DNA of 64,000 nt from Isochrysis galbana (GCA_018136815.1 CM030936.1:3144474-3208473), one strand, 5' to 3'; shown: positions 47,113-59,819, numbered from the stretch's first letter. Numbers and translations: made by a program. The notes: a model not told the origin generated them from the sequence alone.

Positions 47113-47991
47113 ACGCTAAAGTTAGCCCACCACCATCCCCTCTCGCCTCCCCTTGCTTTCTCGGGGTGGAGCCGCGTACTATCTTAGCACAAGCCAGCGG
47201 CCAATAAGTTAGTCTAAGATGCGCCCAGGCTCTAGATACCCCAAGAGATGAGGCACACACGTTTTACAATTGTCATTGTCGATATAATGCTCAGGAATTG
47301 ACCAGCGTGCACATACTGTTCAACTGAATGGTTTGAATTAATTAAGCTATGGGGACATTCGATGGCTCACATCGAGTGCGTCCCCTCTTCGATGGACGGC
47401 GCCCTTCGGGCGGGAGGCGTGCTTCGCCTGCCTCTCCATCTCCCGCTCGCCGTCGAGCGCATATCCGGCACTCGGGGAGTCTCAGATCACATGAAGCCGA
47501 AGCCAGCGAGCCTCCCGCCCCCGGCACCCCCCCGGCACCCCCCCAAACGAAGCTATCGCCGAGAGCTCGGTGGCTCATCTTTCGAAACTCGTGAGGGAGA
47601 CCCAGCGGGCGCGGCGTCGCATCGTCCCAACCCACGGGCGCCGATGAGAATCTGAGAATCTCTCCACGTTGGACCTGCCACGCAGAGTCCCGATCGCAAA
47701 CTTGGAGCATCCGAAGGGGAGGTATCTCCGACGAATCTCCGATGGGAGCATCCAATCTTCTTCGCCCGAGTGCATCGTCGGAGGCGGGGGCTGCGCCCGT
47801 CTTCTCCGCTTCCTCGTCGAGGATGCATAGCTCGGCGAAACTTTCGGATGTTTGTGTGTACACCCCCAGAGGCGCGAGAGCTCTCGTGTGTGGAGGGGTG
47901 TGGGGGGGGGGGGCGAGGGGAGGAAGTGGGGCAGGAAGGCGGTCGCGCGAGTGTCTGCGTGTGTGCCTCTCTCGCGGAGGGGCAGGCCACG
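46649..47991. other. Intergenic with family C relic and CT microsatellite
   Basis: 46820-46880 encodes an EEAFFSRITEAVIDD fragment related to the C-terminal segment of the MGQY family. The 46873-46896 block recurs at 7593-7615. (CT)n lies at 47026-47111. The 47340-47990 stretch is GC-rich and may be leader of the next gene. Confidence 0.5.
47026..47111. repeat. (CT)n microsatellite, ~86 bp
   Basis: Uninterrupted CT dinucleotide run. Confidence 0.98.
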
Positions 47992-49416
47992 ATGTACACA
48001 TGGCCATTGCCGCCGCCGCCTGATTCCCAATGGCCGCCCCCACCGCATCTAACCTCCTACACCGCCTCGATCGGGTCAACGGCCTTGTGTGCTCCTGCGG
48101 CTGGCGAAACATCTATTCGCGCAGCTTCGAGCGGCCAGCAAACCCAGCTTGATACCATGTGCGCCAACTGGGCGCACAAGGGCCATCAACCGGGCGATCA
48201 GACCCTGGCTATACGACCACCGCCAAGGGACATGCCTTCGGCGGGGCAATTCGTATCACCAGCAGCCAACTTCTCCGTGTGGAGCTCATCTGAGGATGCG
48301 CGAGCCCTGAGCGGCACCAGCACCGTGCTGTGTCATGGGCAAACGCCCCCCGTGGCCATGTACGGCCAATCCTGGCAGTGCGGTGGAGCAACGACCGGTC
48401 AGTCTGCTGCGTGGGCCACCAGTCCTATGTTCTACACTGGGTACCATCAGCAGCCTCCATTTGGGAAAACCATACACCACTACCCCTACAATGACGCATC
48501 CGGACAGCACAGCTGCGCAAGGCCTGCCACTCAGCAGACAACCCCAGCGATTTACGATGGCTTCACGGGCGATATGCCGCAACTCAGTCGACAGACGCAT
48601 TCTGCTATGGTGGGCGCGGCAAGCCATGTTGCTGTTGAGCATATCCCTTCACTTGCAATGTCATCGACATTCAATGCTGGCATGATTGAGAGGCAACGGC
48701 GCAAACGAGGGCGTGATGATCAAGACAGCACTGACCACAGCTTCCAGCCGGGCCATAAGCCTCAACATTTTGCCGAACAACCTCAAGGTAGGCATTTTTG
48801 CACGCCTCTGAGACAGTCAACTAGCTGCTCAGACGTTGATCCGCCACAACAGCAACGCAATTGTTCAGGCGCACAAGACTCCAACTCCCTATCAGGCCTC
48901 ATCGAGGCCCGAGACAGGTGGCAGGATCTCTTATCCCGTATCCCAAAGGGCCGACACGCGATCCGATGGCTACCGCCTCTCGACGTATTGATGCGCACAA
49001 TCGAGCATGGACTTGACCCCTACGAGGCATTCAAGCTTAGGCAGATGTATGCCACCTGCCATACAGAGCGCGCACGTGGTGGCGGGGGCGAGCAATGCCG
49101 GCAATTCCTGGCAATGCTTCGAGGAATGGGCACTTCATTCGTCGCATCAGTGAACGAGTCGCTCTCTGCCAACCACTTAACGCCTCCTACACCTCCATCA
49201 CTTATGCTTCAGCCGGTACCTTGTTCATGGATGCCGCGCGATCACATAGGCATAGGAGCACAAGCAACGCTTTGCTCTCATCAACAACCGCATCAGCCTC
49301 AGCCGTCCGCCGCTATACACTATCCTCTTCAACAACAGCAGCCTCGGCCCCTGCCGCTAGTGATGTGTTATGGTCATAGTCCGTGTACACCATCAGGGGG
49401 CAAGGGAGTTGGGTGA
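47992..49416 (+). CDS. Gln/Pro/Ser-rich, largely disordered protein
   Basis: 474 residues from the ATG at 47992 (MYTWPLPPPPDSQWPPPPH). The frame is open further upstream, but that part is low-complexity and unlikely to be coding. Rich in Gln, Ser, Pro and His, with a basic cluster RQRRKRGRDD that could be a nuclear localisation signal. A more ordered segment follows at about residues 300-375 (LIEARDRWQDLLSRIPKGRH, LPPLDVLMRTIEHGLDPYEA). No known domain. It could be a transcriptional or RNA-granule regulator, but that is inferred only from composition. Confidence 0.55.
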   Translation: MYTWPLPPPPDSQWPPPPHLTSYTASIGSTALCAPAAGETSIRAASSGQQTQLDTMCANWAHKGHQPGDQTLAIRPPPRDMPSAGQFVSPAANFSVWSSSEDARALSGTSTVLCHGQTPPVAMYGQSWQCGGATTGQSAAWATSPMFYTGYHQQPPFGKTIHHYPYNDASGQHSCARPATQQTTPAIYDGFTGDMPQLSRQTHSAMVGAASHVAVEHIPSLAMSSTFNAGMIERQRRKRGRDDQDSTDHSFQPGHKPQHFAEQPQGRHFCTPLRQSTSCSDVDPPQQQRNCSGAQDSNSLSGLIEARDRWQDLLSRIPKGRHAIRWLPPLDVLMRTIEHGLDPYEAFKLRQMYATCHTERARGGGGEQCRQFLAMLRGMGTSFVASVNESLSANHLTPPTPPSLMLQPVPCSWMPRDHIGIGAQATLCSHQQPHQPQPSAAIHYPLQQQQPRPLPLVMCYGHSPCTPSGGKGVG

Positions 49417-49903
49417 CATGCCATGTTGCATATTATGCTCAAATGGTGGCAAATTAGGATAGCAGTAGCAGCACGTCGTGAGTTTGACGCTACGTATTGA
49501 CCTTCGAAGTGGGCATTCAACCTTCGTGTCATCTCTATGGCACTCCCATGCATTCCGATGGAGTATGCATAGTCCTCGAAAAATATTCACGCTGCGCTTG
49601 CCACCGTCCACCGTGCAGTCTTCCCACTCTCCCGGCTTCCCGCTCTGCCCGTGGCAAATAGATACTTTACTAGCCCTAGCCCGGTCGCAGCTCAGTCGCT
49701 CTTTGCTGAAAGGCCATTTCCACCCCCCCTGGGCGCCAAATTATTATTATTATTACTTAACGAGAGTTAGTACCGCTACTGCCACGAGCCTTGCACCAAC
49801 CCGCCGCCGAGCCACGAAACCATTACCGCTCGGCGGCCATTTGATAATAATAAAATGTCTGAGGGTTCGTACCACTACTCCTACTCCCACTAGCCCGGTA
49901 CTA
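49417..49903. other. Intergenic with short dispersed motifs
   Basis: (ATT)n at 49740-49756, two GTTAGTACC../GTTCGTACCACTACT motifs (see 34793) and CCGCCGAG..CTCGGCGG inverted words at 49801-49840. No gene. Confidence 0.4.
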
Positions 49904-51302
49904 AAAAAACTTCTTAATAATCTCGCCGCGCGCGCGACCCTGCACAACAGCACCTATGCCTATGCAGCCACGCCCGCTTCCCTTACTCCCCCCTCTACCT
50001 CTACCTGCCTTGCGGCTCGTCCCTGCGTGCACTACTTAGGGGCTGGGTATAGGAGGTTTTCAGTGGCAGACGGTGTGTACCGGTACTCGATGGCCTCTCA
50101 CACTCCTTCCTCTCACGCCATCGGGCTACCGGCTGTTGCGCTGTTGCGTGTTCACTCTTTGCTGTGTCAGGGATCAGGCAGTTGAGTTTCAGTAAGTCCG
50201 AGGGCGACTGCTAGGTGGGCAGGTGGTGAGCGGTTCGAGGAGGGGGTTCGCGCGATTAGCGATTAGGCAAGTCGTTCCGCTATGTTGAGCGCTTGTGTTA
50301 TTAGAACAGATTCGTGTTCATGATAGGGCGCCTTTGTCGTTCGTTGGTTATAAAGACAGGGGCGTTGAGCTCGCGTGGGGGTTGAGGTGCGTACGACTAT
50401 CGCGCTTAGGGTCTCCTCGTCCTTGATCTTGACTCGGCGTTCGGTTGTCGCGAACGGGTGATGAACGCGGTGATGTCGAATTCTTCTTGTTGTTCGATTT
50501 CTTGTGGAGCGTTTGTATGGTTGCGTTCCTGCGCGCATGCAGGGTTGTGGGCGTGGCGGGTTAGCCGATCAGTCTCGTTCGTCTTTTGGAAATCCTCTTG
50601 TATGGGGTGGTGCACGAGTCTTTGCCTCCGGTGGGTTGCCTTTGCGCTGTACGCGCAAGGCTGGTGCACACGTATTGGGCTTGCTGCCCTAGTGTGTGTG
50701 CAGTTGTGTGCGGTGTTGTGTATACGACGGGCAGCCGCGTACGCGGCGCCAGCCATTGGGCCCCGTCGCGTGGGCCTGTGGTGGTGGGTCAGAGGCCTGT
50801 TACCTCTCTGTGTCCCACTGGTCACTGTGCGAATGCTCCGGCTGGCGTTCGTCTTTGCTGAGCTATATGCAGTTGCTGCTGCACAGCTTTGTGTTGGTTG
50901 TGAGGTTGGTCTTGCTGACCCGCCGGGCCTGTGCCTCGTGTTTGCGCACGAGGTCAGTGCCGTGGCTTTGTAGGGGCCCAGCCCGGAGGCTTTTCTGATG
51001 GGAGGTGGGGGCCTGAAGCCCCCACTGTTTGTGGTTTCGTTTCCTTGCTGGATTGACTGGTCTGTGATGGTGTCTAGTGTGGTAGTGTGCGGTATGTTTT
51101 GTGCGCCTGTGCGGCTCTCTGAGGAAGGCTCGAGTCGTGGCTCGCGGTTACCTGGAAGGGGGTGGCCTTGGCTGGAGGGCGCTGCGTCTGCGCAGCGTCG
51201 GCCATATCCTGGTCGGGCGGCGCGGTGGGGTGGGCGGAGGGAGGGGGTGGGAGCGAGGCGCGCTCCGGGCTCCCTGGACCCTATCGTTTATAACGATAGT
51301 TG
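49904..51302 (-). mobile_element. Nearly full-length, internally deleted group A element
   Basis: Minus strand: 5' hairpin CAACTATCGTTATAAACGAT (8-bp stem), GGGTCCAGGGAGC and a Pro/Arg-rich body. A C-terminal segment ends in SVLITQALNIAERLA at 50263, like LGLVAGTLGLAEKLA of the 18485 element. The 3' UTR (about 50045-49910) then ends GAGATTATTAAGAAG plus T7. It spans 1.4 kb with no RT domain. No convincing TSD is visible. Confidence 0.72.
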
Positions 51303-51400
51303 AGAAGGGAGTATGAAGGGCGGTGCGAATATGGAGCGGTAGTAGATACCGTGCTGATAGTAGGTGTTAGCCCAGAATCGGAATCCTCGGGTATTTCGTA
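51303..51400 (+). mobile_element. Group B-like 3' end, degraded
   Basis: TGATAGTAGGTGTTAGCCCA then GAATCGG; the 3' tail is lost. Similar to 8140-8170. Confidence 0.45.
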
Positions 51401-51481
51401 TTTCCCCGCCCTCCCCAACATCAATTTGCTCTTTGGGCAAGGTGCCTTGATGATATTCTACTACACCGCTGCTAGCCAAGC

Positions 51482-53218
51482 TCATCTTCTACGTGGCTTC
51501 AACGCCAAAGATCCCTCTCCAAGCTTCGACGCCATGTCGACAGGAGGCGGGGTGTGTGACGCCCGCACACGACCGCGTCCATTTTTGAGCTTAACGACTC
51601 CATCTCCCTCAAGGCTGAATGTGTGACCCGGGGGCAGATGGCCGTCATGATTGAGTGATACCTCCTGCTCGAATGTCTCGTCGACATTGCCAAATTTGTC
51701 ACGTGCGGCTACTACGAGCTCGAAATCGAGGCCCGCCCGGCCGGCTTCGGGTATGTTAGATACGTCAATAGTGGTCGCCTTCTGGGCCAACACGCGAATT
51801 CGGACCATACTCGAGACATCGAGAGCCTCATCGGAAGGCTTAGATAGCCGCAAGGTGTGTTCTCCCGCCAATTCGACCAAGACGGTTTTGGTTACCTCAC
51901 CCTTGCGCAACACAAGGTCGTAGGTGGTGACCTTTTGCCGAGGGATGGTGCGACCAGTGGAGAGATGCTCATCAAGCTGCGGGATAGCCTCCGCCTCGAG
52001 CGTGACGCGGATGTCTTGCGCATTCACGACATGGTTGCCGAAAGCATCTAGAGCGCGGACAACTACTGTCACTACGTCACCAGCGTTAACTTGTAGAGGG
52101 CGGGCTGACATTGAGCTCGAGGCGGCGCCCGTAGATGCACTCACTAGTCCACCATCAACACTATCATTGGCAGCTATGCGCCCCACTGCAACGTCTACAT
52201 CGGGGCCACTAGCAGTCAGATGGAGCTTCGTGACGGTCATGGAACGAATTTGTATGGTGGCGTTCGTCAATAGCTTCCGCTCACGAAGAAGCGCAGCAAA
52301 TCCCTTCGCATGCCGTGCCGTGTTATCGAGGATGGAGTCAGAGCCGAGGGCCAACATGATCGAGCCGGCTTGCGTGCAGAGCACGGGAAGGAAACCACGT
52401 CCACTGAACACTTCAAATTTGGGTGCCACACCACCGGGAATCCGCGCCTCTCCAGACAGCTCGAGAGCGAACTCCCCGTTGTATGATTCGCATACATTTG
52501 CATGCCGATCCACTACGGCGATGGCAACCTGTCGTCAGCAAGTCAGCATAAGGCTTTGGTGAGTGCATGTCTCAAACAAGGGATCGTCGACTATCCGCAT
52601 GCAGGACTACAAGGCACCAAGCCGACGAGGCGCACCTTCAGAGGCGCGCCTGTGGGATGCGGCCTGAACGGCGCGTCGCCCATGTCGAACATTGCGCAAA
52701 CAGGCTCAAGGTGAGTGAATGTGCAAGACAAAACCCCAGCAGTACGCAACCCGGACCCGGCCACATCTAAAGATAAGCGAATGATCCCAGCGACGTCAGA
52801 GCGGAATTCACAGTGCCCGACGCCATCGACAATTTTGACAACACCGCCGCCAGTCGCGTTGCCTTCGCAAAGGACAGTGACGGAGCCCGACCAGCCCCGA
52901 GTAGGGTTGCCGTACGCATCCTCGGTCCGCACCGTGACCATCAGACTTTCGTCGACGCGCACCGTGTCCTTGTCGGTAGCAACCAGCGCAAGCTGGGCTG
53001 TTGTGTTGGCCTCGAACTGGAGGAAAAACGGCTTTCGGCGTACATGCAAGAGCTGGACATCAAAGGATTCGCTGCCAAAGGCCGGTTCGCCCACGATCCA
53101 GAAGGGAACGGGGTCTGTAGCTACCGTCGACGTCACCCACAGCATGCCCTCGCCATCTACCACAGAGACAACACCATTGCGTTCGATACTCGCGAGACGA
53201 TTTCGCCGAGTCTCGCCA

Positions 53219-53268
<50 letters not shown>

Positions 53269-56252
53269 CTCGTAGAGCGCCTCCTTGATTTTGGTGCCCA
53301 CATTCGCACAATCGACGGTAACCTGCGGCAACATGTGGCGATCGAGTACTTTGCGAAGCTTGCGGGTGCGGATGCAGGTGCTAAGGAGCAAAATCCAGTG
53401 TGAGGATCACTCCCAAATGAGCGGCTCACCTCGCAACGAGGAAGCCTGACTCCCATTGCAGCCTCATTCGCGTCAACACACGGGTTACCAAATCGATCGG
53501 CGGCTACCACCTGTGAGAAAGGAAGGAATCGGCCAGTACGATCCAGGAGCATGTTCGTAGCGACGCAGCTAGCTACGGAGGCTTTAAGAAGTACGGACGA
53601 GGCACCGCGTCTCTCACCTGGAGCTGCGTCCTCTCGCCTGCAATGGCTCGAGTGCCGGGTGCCAGCCGCACTCGTAAGCGTGTTGCTGCGCCTCTTTTGA
53701 AGCGGAGCTGCTTCGTTGCCTTGTAATCAATGACGTGTGACGTGTTCCTCACTTCTCGCAAAGACAACGTCACGACTCCAGCCGCTTTACTATGTAAAGA
53801 GAAGGTGTACGCGCCGTCTACTAGCGTGAAAACGGCAGCAAACTCCCCCTGAATGCCGGTTCGCGAGTCTATGCGTCGTCGTCGGGGGCGAGCGAGCGTA
53901 GCGTCATCTCGGGCAGGGTCCGCCGCGGAGTCGCCCTTGTCCTCCTCGAATTCTGCCCACGAAGTTGGGAGCACATGTTTCGAGCCGACAGCTGTCAGAC
54001 GGATCCCAAGATCTGCCTGAACACAAGGAAGGTGCGATAATGCCAGTCACTTTCTGCCCTCGCTAGTGAGCGCCCTCGTGCCAGATTCAGGCGCACCTTC
54101 GGAATAGCTGTTGCTACCACCTCAACTTGTCCAGAAAATCGAGGTGTTGCATTCTCATTTTCGTCTACTGCTGTGACAGTCACCTGGCGCCACACGGGAC
54201 CGAACACTGAGTCGCCTTCGGTTCATGCTCGAAGGAACCGCCACGACGCCTGGCCAGCCATCGACGGGATGTCGCAATACTACGCCGTGGAGTGCGCATG
54301 CAAGCGTCTTACCTCTCTTCGTTGACCAGCGAGGACACTCATGTTATCTCCGAGCTGCCGGAACTGTAGAGCTCGCGGTTCTGCTCCAGAGAACAACACT
54401 GGGATCGATGGCAATGGTTCCATGATCGACATCCCGCCGAAAGTGAGGTTAAGGTTGACCAAACCCGCATTCATGGTAGTGAGCCGGCACACACCCACTC
54501 CGGCGCTTATTCGCAGCAAGCCCCGCCCTGCCACATGGCTCGGAGCGTCCACAAAGACAATCCCATCAAAGTCGCTGTCACCTGCGGGCAAGAGGTATCC
54601 GAGGCGGAGAGCACGTTGACATCTACATGGAAGTGGGGCATCACGTGCCACACCAACGGGTACCAAGGTAGCGGTGTAGACTCACAAATGCCGTTGGCGT
54701 CAAGCGCCTCCACAACCACCTGCAGCTCCTCGCCCGTGTGCCATTTCAAAGCATGTCCTGGTGGTGGAGGCGGTTTCTTGTACTTGGCCTGACGCGGGAT
54801 CTCATCGTCATCGTCGTCTTCCTCCTCCTCGTCGTCTTCCTCTTCATCGTCCTCGTCCTCTTCTGTCTCTTCATCATCGTCGTCATCGTCATCCTCATCT
54901 TCATCACCTCGAGCCAATCTCTCAGCTTTCTTGCGGGCTTTCTCTTCTCTCACAGCCTGCCATCACACGAGTGAAGCACCCGAGTGCACGGTCAGACTTA
55001 GGTTAGGCGTCATAAATGAATGGTGTTGGAATCATGCACACTCTTAGGGTGTGCGATCGCACTTGCACGGCCAAACAGCAAGCACTGGCGCTCACCTCCG
55101 CCTCAAGCAGTGCCTGGGTCTCTTGACTATGACCGAGTTCCCACTGCACAGCCGGAGCGCGAAGCGCCAGCCGAACTGCTGGGCCAGACTCGAGAGGAAG
55201 GGCTTGGCGGCTAGCTTCACTGAAGGTGAGTGCCGTTGCTTCGCCAGGCAACTGCATGAGTTGAATATGAAGTGCTTCTGTCGCGTCGGTGCCGGTTTGC
55301 CCGTGCTGAAGCTCTTGCAAGGCCCTCTCAAAAGCAAGCACCATGTCACGACGCTTTGTGATGTCTTCAGCGAGCTCCCCGGGTTGGCACCTGATTGAAG
55401 CGACGACCGCAGGTGAATTTGCAGCCAGTTGGTGAAGTGGGCTAAGATCTAGAATGCTGCAAGGCTGTTTATCGCCCCTCAGCTGCGCACCCGTCTTTTC
55501 GCCATCTCTCAAGGTCCGTTGAGAGTCTGCTCTTCAGATGTGAAACAAGCCGCTTGATCTGCTGGCGCTCTTGACGCGCATGGACTCCTTGCACACCCCC
55601 AGTGTCACCCTCTGCGCGTGGCATGTTCTGACGGGCTAGCCCAAACTGGCCATGATCCACACTCATGGTTTCCCTGAACTTCAGTTGCAAGACACGGTTG
55701 CGTTCTTGCGCAAGCTTATTGGCCAGCTCGTCTGCACGAATGTCGGCGGCTTTTAACTGCCTTTCGAGGCTCTGCACCTGTGCATTCAACTCGGCAACAC
55801 GGCTGCGGACCTGCTCCAAGCTGGCCTTCTCATTGCGCAGCTCCCGAATCGCATGGTCTTCCTTCGCGCGCGCCCGCGCAATCTCCGCATCAGCAACTCT
55901 TGTCCTGTGTTCCGCCTCACTCCTCGCTTCCTCTAGCTTCCGTTGCGCCTCCGCGTGCAAGCGTTCACGCTCCTGGTTGCGCCTGAAGCAATGGGAGAGT
56001 GGTCTGCATGTGCATGGTGCGCACAGCCAAGCCCACACAAATTGGCAGCCACGCTGCGCTGTCCAGCGGTACGCGGCGGGAATTGGGAGAGAGCGTGCAG
56101 ATGGAGGCAAGCACGCACTTGTCCAGTTCGGCCATCTTGCCCTTCATCTCCTGTATCTGCGAGAGCTGGCGTGCATTGGCCTCCGCCTGCGTCCTGCGGC
56201 GCTCCTCTAAGATCCCCTGCTCCTTTGGCTTGCCCTTGAGGATCGAGATCAT
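51482..56252 (-). CDS. Ten-exon coiled-coil, acidic and Ig-like repeat protein
   Basis: Exons (minus): 56252-56119, 55982-55491, 55390-55096, 54956-54686, 54581-54313, 54183-54097, 54016-53618, 53510-53430, 53322-52636, 52528-51482; 1,253 residues. Every junction is GT-AG and keeps frame. Residues 1-~210 are coiled coil (QERERLHAEAQRKLEEAR and similar). Two acidic tracts lie at ~324-359 and ~694-712, the second from a (GAC GAG)n tract. The rest holds at least five beta-sandwich-like repeats with V-V-x-A-x-D-x-[FYN]-G-N (ALDAFGNHV, AADRFGNPC, TEDAYGNPT, AARDKFGNV, ALDANGICD), each followed by a G-G/R-[VL]-[VL]-[KR]-[IL]..G-x-[GC] strand. Such Ig-like repeats occur in filamin, invasin-type and SMCHD1-type proteins; no ATPase or SMC hinge is visible. 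No signal peptide. Function unknown. Confidence 0.8.
53218..53275. repeat. Coding hexanucleotide repeat (Asp-Glu)
   Basis: CTCGTC-type repetition on the plus strand encodes alternating Glu-Asp on the minus strand, inside exon 9 of the Ig-like gene. Length polymorphism is likely. Confidence 0.9.
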
Positions 56253-57139
56253 CGTGGCGCGCGCTCGGCCGGGAGAGGAGAGGGAAAAGGGGCGCGCCGG
56301 GAGAGGGGTTGCGGGGAGCGGCGGGTAACGCACGCGGCACCACAGAGCAGGGGGCACGCACGGAGGGAACGAGAGGGAAGGCAGAGCCGGGGAGGCGGCG
56401 CCGTTCACCCCTCCGCTCTTCCTCCTCTCTCTTCTCTCTCTCTCCCTCCCCTTCCCCCCCCCCTCTCTCCCTCCCCCACCCCCCCCCCATCTCCCCCGCC
56501 CTCCCCTTCTTCTTCTCCCTCCCTCTCCGTCTCTCTCCCTCTAGTGTGTTATCTGTCTCTTCCCTGGGCTCTTCCTCTCTCTCTTTCCCTCTCTTCCATG
56601 GGCTTTCTCTTTCTTTCTCTCCTCCTCTCGTCCCCCCCCTCCCCCCCCCCCCCGCAACGACCGCCGTTCCGCTGGCTATCGCAGAGCAAAAACACAACAA
56701 CACAAACAACAACACCAAACGGCGACAAGTAGGAGTACTCCTATTGTACAAAACATGCTAGTATATTCATAGACGACTAGGAATAGCGAAAAGACCAAGA
56801 GTACAAAACATGCTATATTCATAGACGACTAGGGATAGCAAAAAGACCAAGACCAAGACGGCGAGGGGATCGGCGAGTGTGCAGCTTCACTACTTCTACT
56901 CTATGGTCTATGGTGTTGTAATGGCAATGGCCTTGGGGGATCTACTTTAACATGTTCACTGTTTACCCTAGATGGGAAGTACGATTTTACCGTTTACCGT
57001 TTTTCTTCAAGGTCAAGGACTAAAAACAGGCCGTTTTTGCCGTTTCTCAAACCCCCTCCGTTTTTGTCTCCTTGGATGGTTCCGCGGGGCACGCCGCACG
57101 CGTGAGCTGGCTACGAGCACGTGGCGGCGGGAGCCTACA
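56253..57139. other. Upstream region of the Ig-like gene
   Basis: CT-rich leader (56410-56645, CT on the plus strand). GTAGGAGTACTCCTATTG at 56730-56747. A duplicated CATGCTA..TATTCATAGACGACTAGG at 56754-56782 and 56809-56832. No gene. Confidence 0.45.
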
Positions 57140-57240
57140 AGGCATATACGTATACAGCGTATACACGCCAGGCCCCAAAACTGTGTATTATACACAGGTC
57201 GCCGAGGCCGTATACACAGTGTATACACAAGCGCGCGAGC
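57140..57240. repeat. GTATACAC-rich inverted words
   Basis: CGTATACAGCGTATACACGC and GTATACACAGTGTATACAC: repeated self-complementary words also found at 57905-57975. Confidence 0.8.
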
Positions 57241-57639
57241 GCGCGAGCCGCTCACGCGCAGCGATGGCGCGATGGCGCGGCAAGGCCGCGGCGGCCCGCC
57301 TGCCCCCCCGCCCGTGGGAGCGCCCCCTCCATCCATTGCCTCCCCGTCCTTCTCTTCTCACTTCCACTTCTTGTGCTTTGTCCATACACATCAGCACATA
57401 CATCACATGCTTCTTCAGCAACAAACACCAAACACCCATATATATTCCCATATATATATATACATATACCATATACTCAGCAACACCATAAGTTATGCCA
57501 TAAGTAAGACAATACAAATACACAAGCAAACTCGATGATTATGCAGTAAGTCTCAAGATGACATGTTCACAAGCCTCATCATCTCCTGCATGCTCGTCGT
57601 CCGAGCCTTCTCCACTCTCTTCATCAGTATCCCACTTGC

Positions 57640-57830
57640 ATATGTCTGGGCGCCAAGCAGCGTCTTGCTGCATGCGCGGCTGCAGGCCGAGTGATTCGTG
57701 ACAAAAACCATGTGCAAAAATTCAATTTGTCTGCGGTCATGTGCGATAATCTCGACCGGGCAGCTGTCTTAATTTGTCCATACACGGACCAATTTCGTTC
57801 TGCTGCCGATGCTGCAGCAGGCTGAGCATA
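57640..57830 (-). pseudogene. hAT transposase C-terminal fragment, second copy
   Basis: Minus strand encodes QPAAASAAERNWSVYGQIKT followed by AARSRLSHMTADKLNFCTWF, the hAT C-terminal signature with its trailing helix. Only about 65 residues remain, upstream sequence is AT-rich and unrelated. The peptide matches the fragment at the left window edge almost exactly. Confidence 0.65.
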
Positions 57831-57904
57831 TATATTATATAAATAATACATGTATATATATGTATACATACTATATATATACTACTACTTATATATTATA
57901 TAGT

Positions 57905-57980
57905 GTGTGTATACAGCTGTGTATACACTGTGTATACAGCCAAAGGCTGTATACACAGCGTATAATGTGTATACTCGGGG
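57905..57980. repeat. Hairpin of GTATACA words
   Basis: TGTATACAGCC-AAA-GGCTGTATACA forms an 11-bp stem with a 3-nt loop (57933-57957), between further GTATAC palindromes. It could be the end of a small DNA transposon. Confidence 0.8.
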
Positions 57981-58029
57981 CCGTCTTGTGTATATGCCAT
58001 GTAGGGGGGCGGGAGGGAGGGAAGGGGGG

Positions 58030-58344
<315 letters not shown>

Positions 58345-58345
<1 letters not shown>

Positions 58346-59612
58346 AACATCTGAAGATTCAGGGCTATACACCTACCGTCTACAGGACTCTCCCGCTCTA
58401 TTTCCATCGCCCTTATCCCCCCTCCCTCCACCTCCTCCCCTGCCCCCCTTCTTTCCTTTTTCTTCGGTTTCCGGGGTCCGACCTCGGTGCACTACCTGAG
58501 GTCTGGTTTGGAGTGTGGGGTGTGGGGTCCGGGCAGGCCTTTTGGTCTTTCTCTCTCGTATGACGCGTCTTCTCGGCCGTGTTTTGGTGGTTGGGTCCCG
58601 TCTAGTCCGCTTTGCCTCTAGTGGTGCCCTCCCTTGCTGGTTGTAACGGTGTTTTATTCGTCCTCTTTACCTCGCTCCTCGGTCTCTTGGACTGCGTGCG
58701 CGATCCTCAGCTTGGTGGCTAGCTCGGCTAGCTCCACGCTGGGTTCGAGCCCACCTTTGTCGCTTATGTGAAATACGGGCCTTAAGTCTCCTATATCTAT
58801 ATCTATCCTTTTCTTGGGTTGTCTTCCCATCTTCCCATGCCCGCTTGGGCCGTTCGCGCTGAGTCGGTTTCACATGCGAATAATAGAGCTTTACACAGGG
58901 CAGTGTATCTCTCTATTATTCTTATGAGTATTGATTCTTCTGAGTAGCCTATATTTTCATAGTGGATCCTATAGAAGTCCGTTATGATATATCTCCATGC
59001 TAGCAGGTATAGAGTGTATACCGCTTTTGGGGCGTCTCCCTTTGGGAATATGAATAGGTTGTCTATGATGATATCTTCTCTGCTTCTTTCAGCGTTGGGC
59101 GAGAACCTCGCGATTTTGTTCAGCGTGTCCAGTACCTTGGTTACCCCGGGGCATTCGCCCAGATGCGTCGAGGATTCGTTTGCCGCTCGACATATGCGGC
59201 ATGTGTTTGCTCTGTCGGGGAATCTATTGTATGTGCCCACTCGTCTATGCGTTGTGTGTTTGAAGTGTAGGTGCGTGTCGCGCGCCGTCACCATTGGGGA
59301 CGTGTATAGCTTAGCTAGGTGTGCCCATGTGTTTGTTGGTATTTGGAGTTTCTCCTCCCATTTGGTCGGTCCCGTGAGGCGCTTGCGTTTGCGGCTCGCT
59401 CGCTGGAGGGCTCTGGTGAGGTGTGCTACTTCGATAGTGTCGAGCGGCGTCTTGCCGTCCAAGGTGTTTTCATCAGCTAGCGGGTACTCGAGTCTCTTGT
59501 TGGACTTGTAACCTTCTCCCCACCTCGCTGGCGGGGAGGTGGCGGCGGAGGCGTCGCCACGGTGCGTGGCCGATCGGCAGTAGTCGAGGAGCACTGGAGC
59601 ACCGGCATCCAT
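58345..59612 (-). mobile_element. Group B LINE, C-terminal ORF part and 3' UTR
   Basis: The minus-strand frame 59612-58803 encodes ~269 residues of a LINE C-terminus. It includes SPMVTARDTHLHFKHTTHRR, then CRICRAANESSTHLGEC (C-x2-C-x8-H-x3-C, the zinc-finger-like motif found after RT in many LINEs), and AVYTLYLLAWRYIITDFYRI. A ~455-bp 3' UTR follows, ending CCCTGAATCTTCAGATGTT at the GA/CT microsatellite. RT itself is absent. This is the best-preserved C-terminal domain in the window and identifies the group A and B ends as LINE-derived. Confidence 0.85.
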
Positions 59613-59819
59613 TGGGATGCCATCGCCCCCGCTATCCCGACGTAAGTGCGGCTGCGCAGCGCGCCGCGGTGTGGAGTCATAGGCAGGTTAGCCATTACCG
59701 GCTCCCTGCCTGGGACCAGGCAAGTCGGCTGGAGTGGGGGAAGAGAAGGGGAGAGGTAGAGCCCTGTGGCTTTAGTGTGTCCGGTGCCGTGCTGCCACGG
59801 ATGGACATACTGCGTAGCT

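Noticed and set aside
50458-50973. Hydrophobic Cys/Val-rich plus-strand open frame
   Set aside because: Antisense to the group A element 49904-51302; the hydrophobic look comes from reading its Arg/His-rich coding strand backwards.
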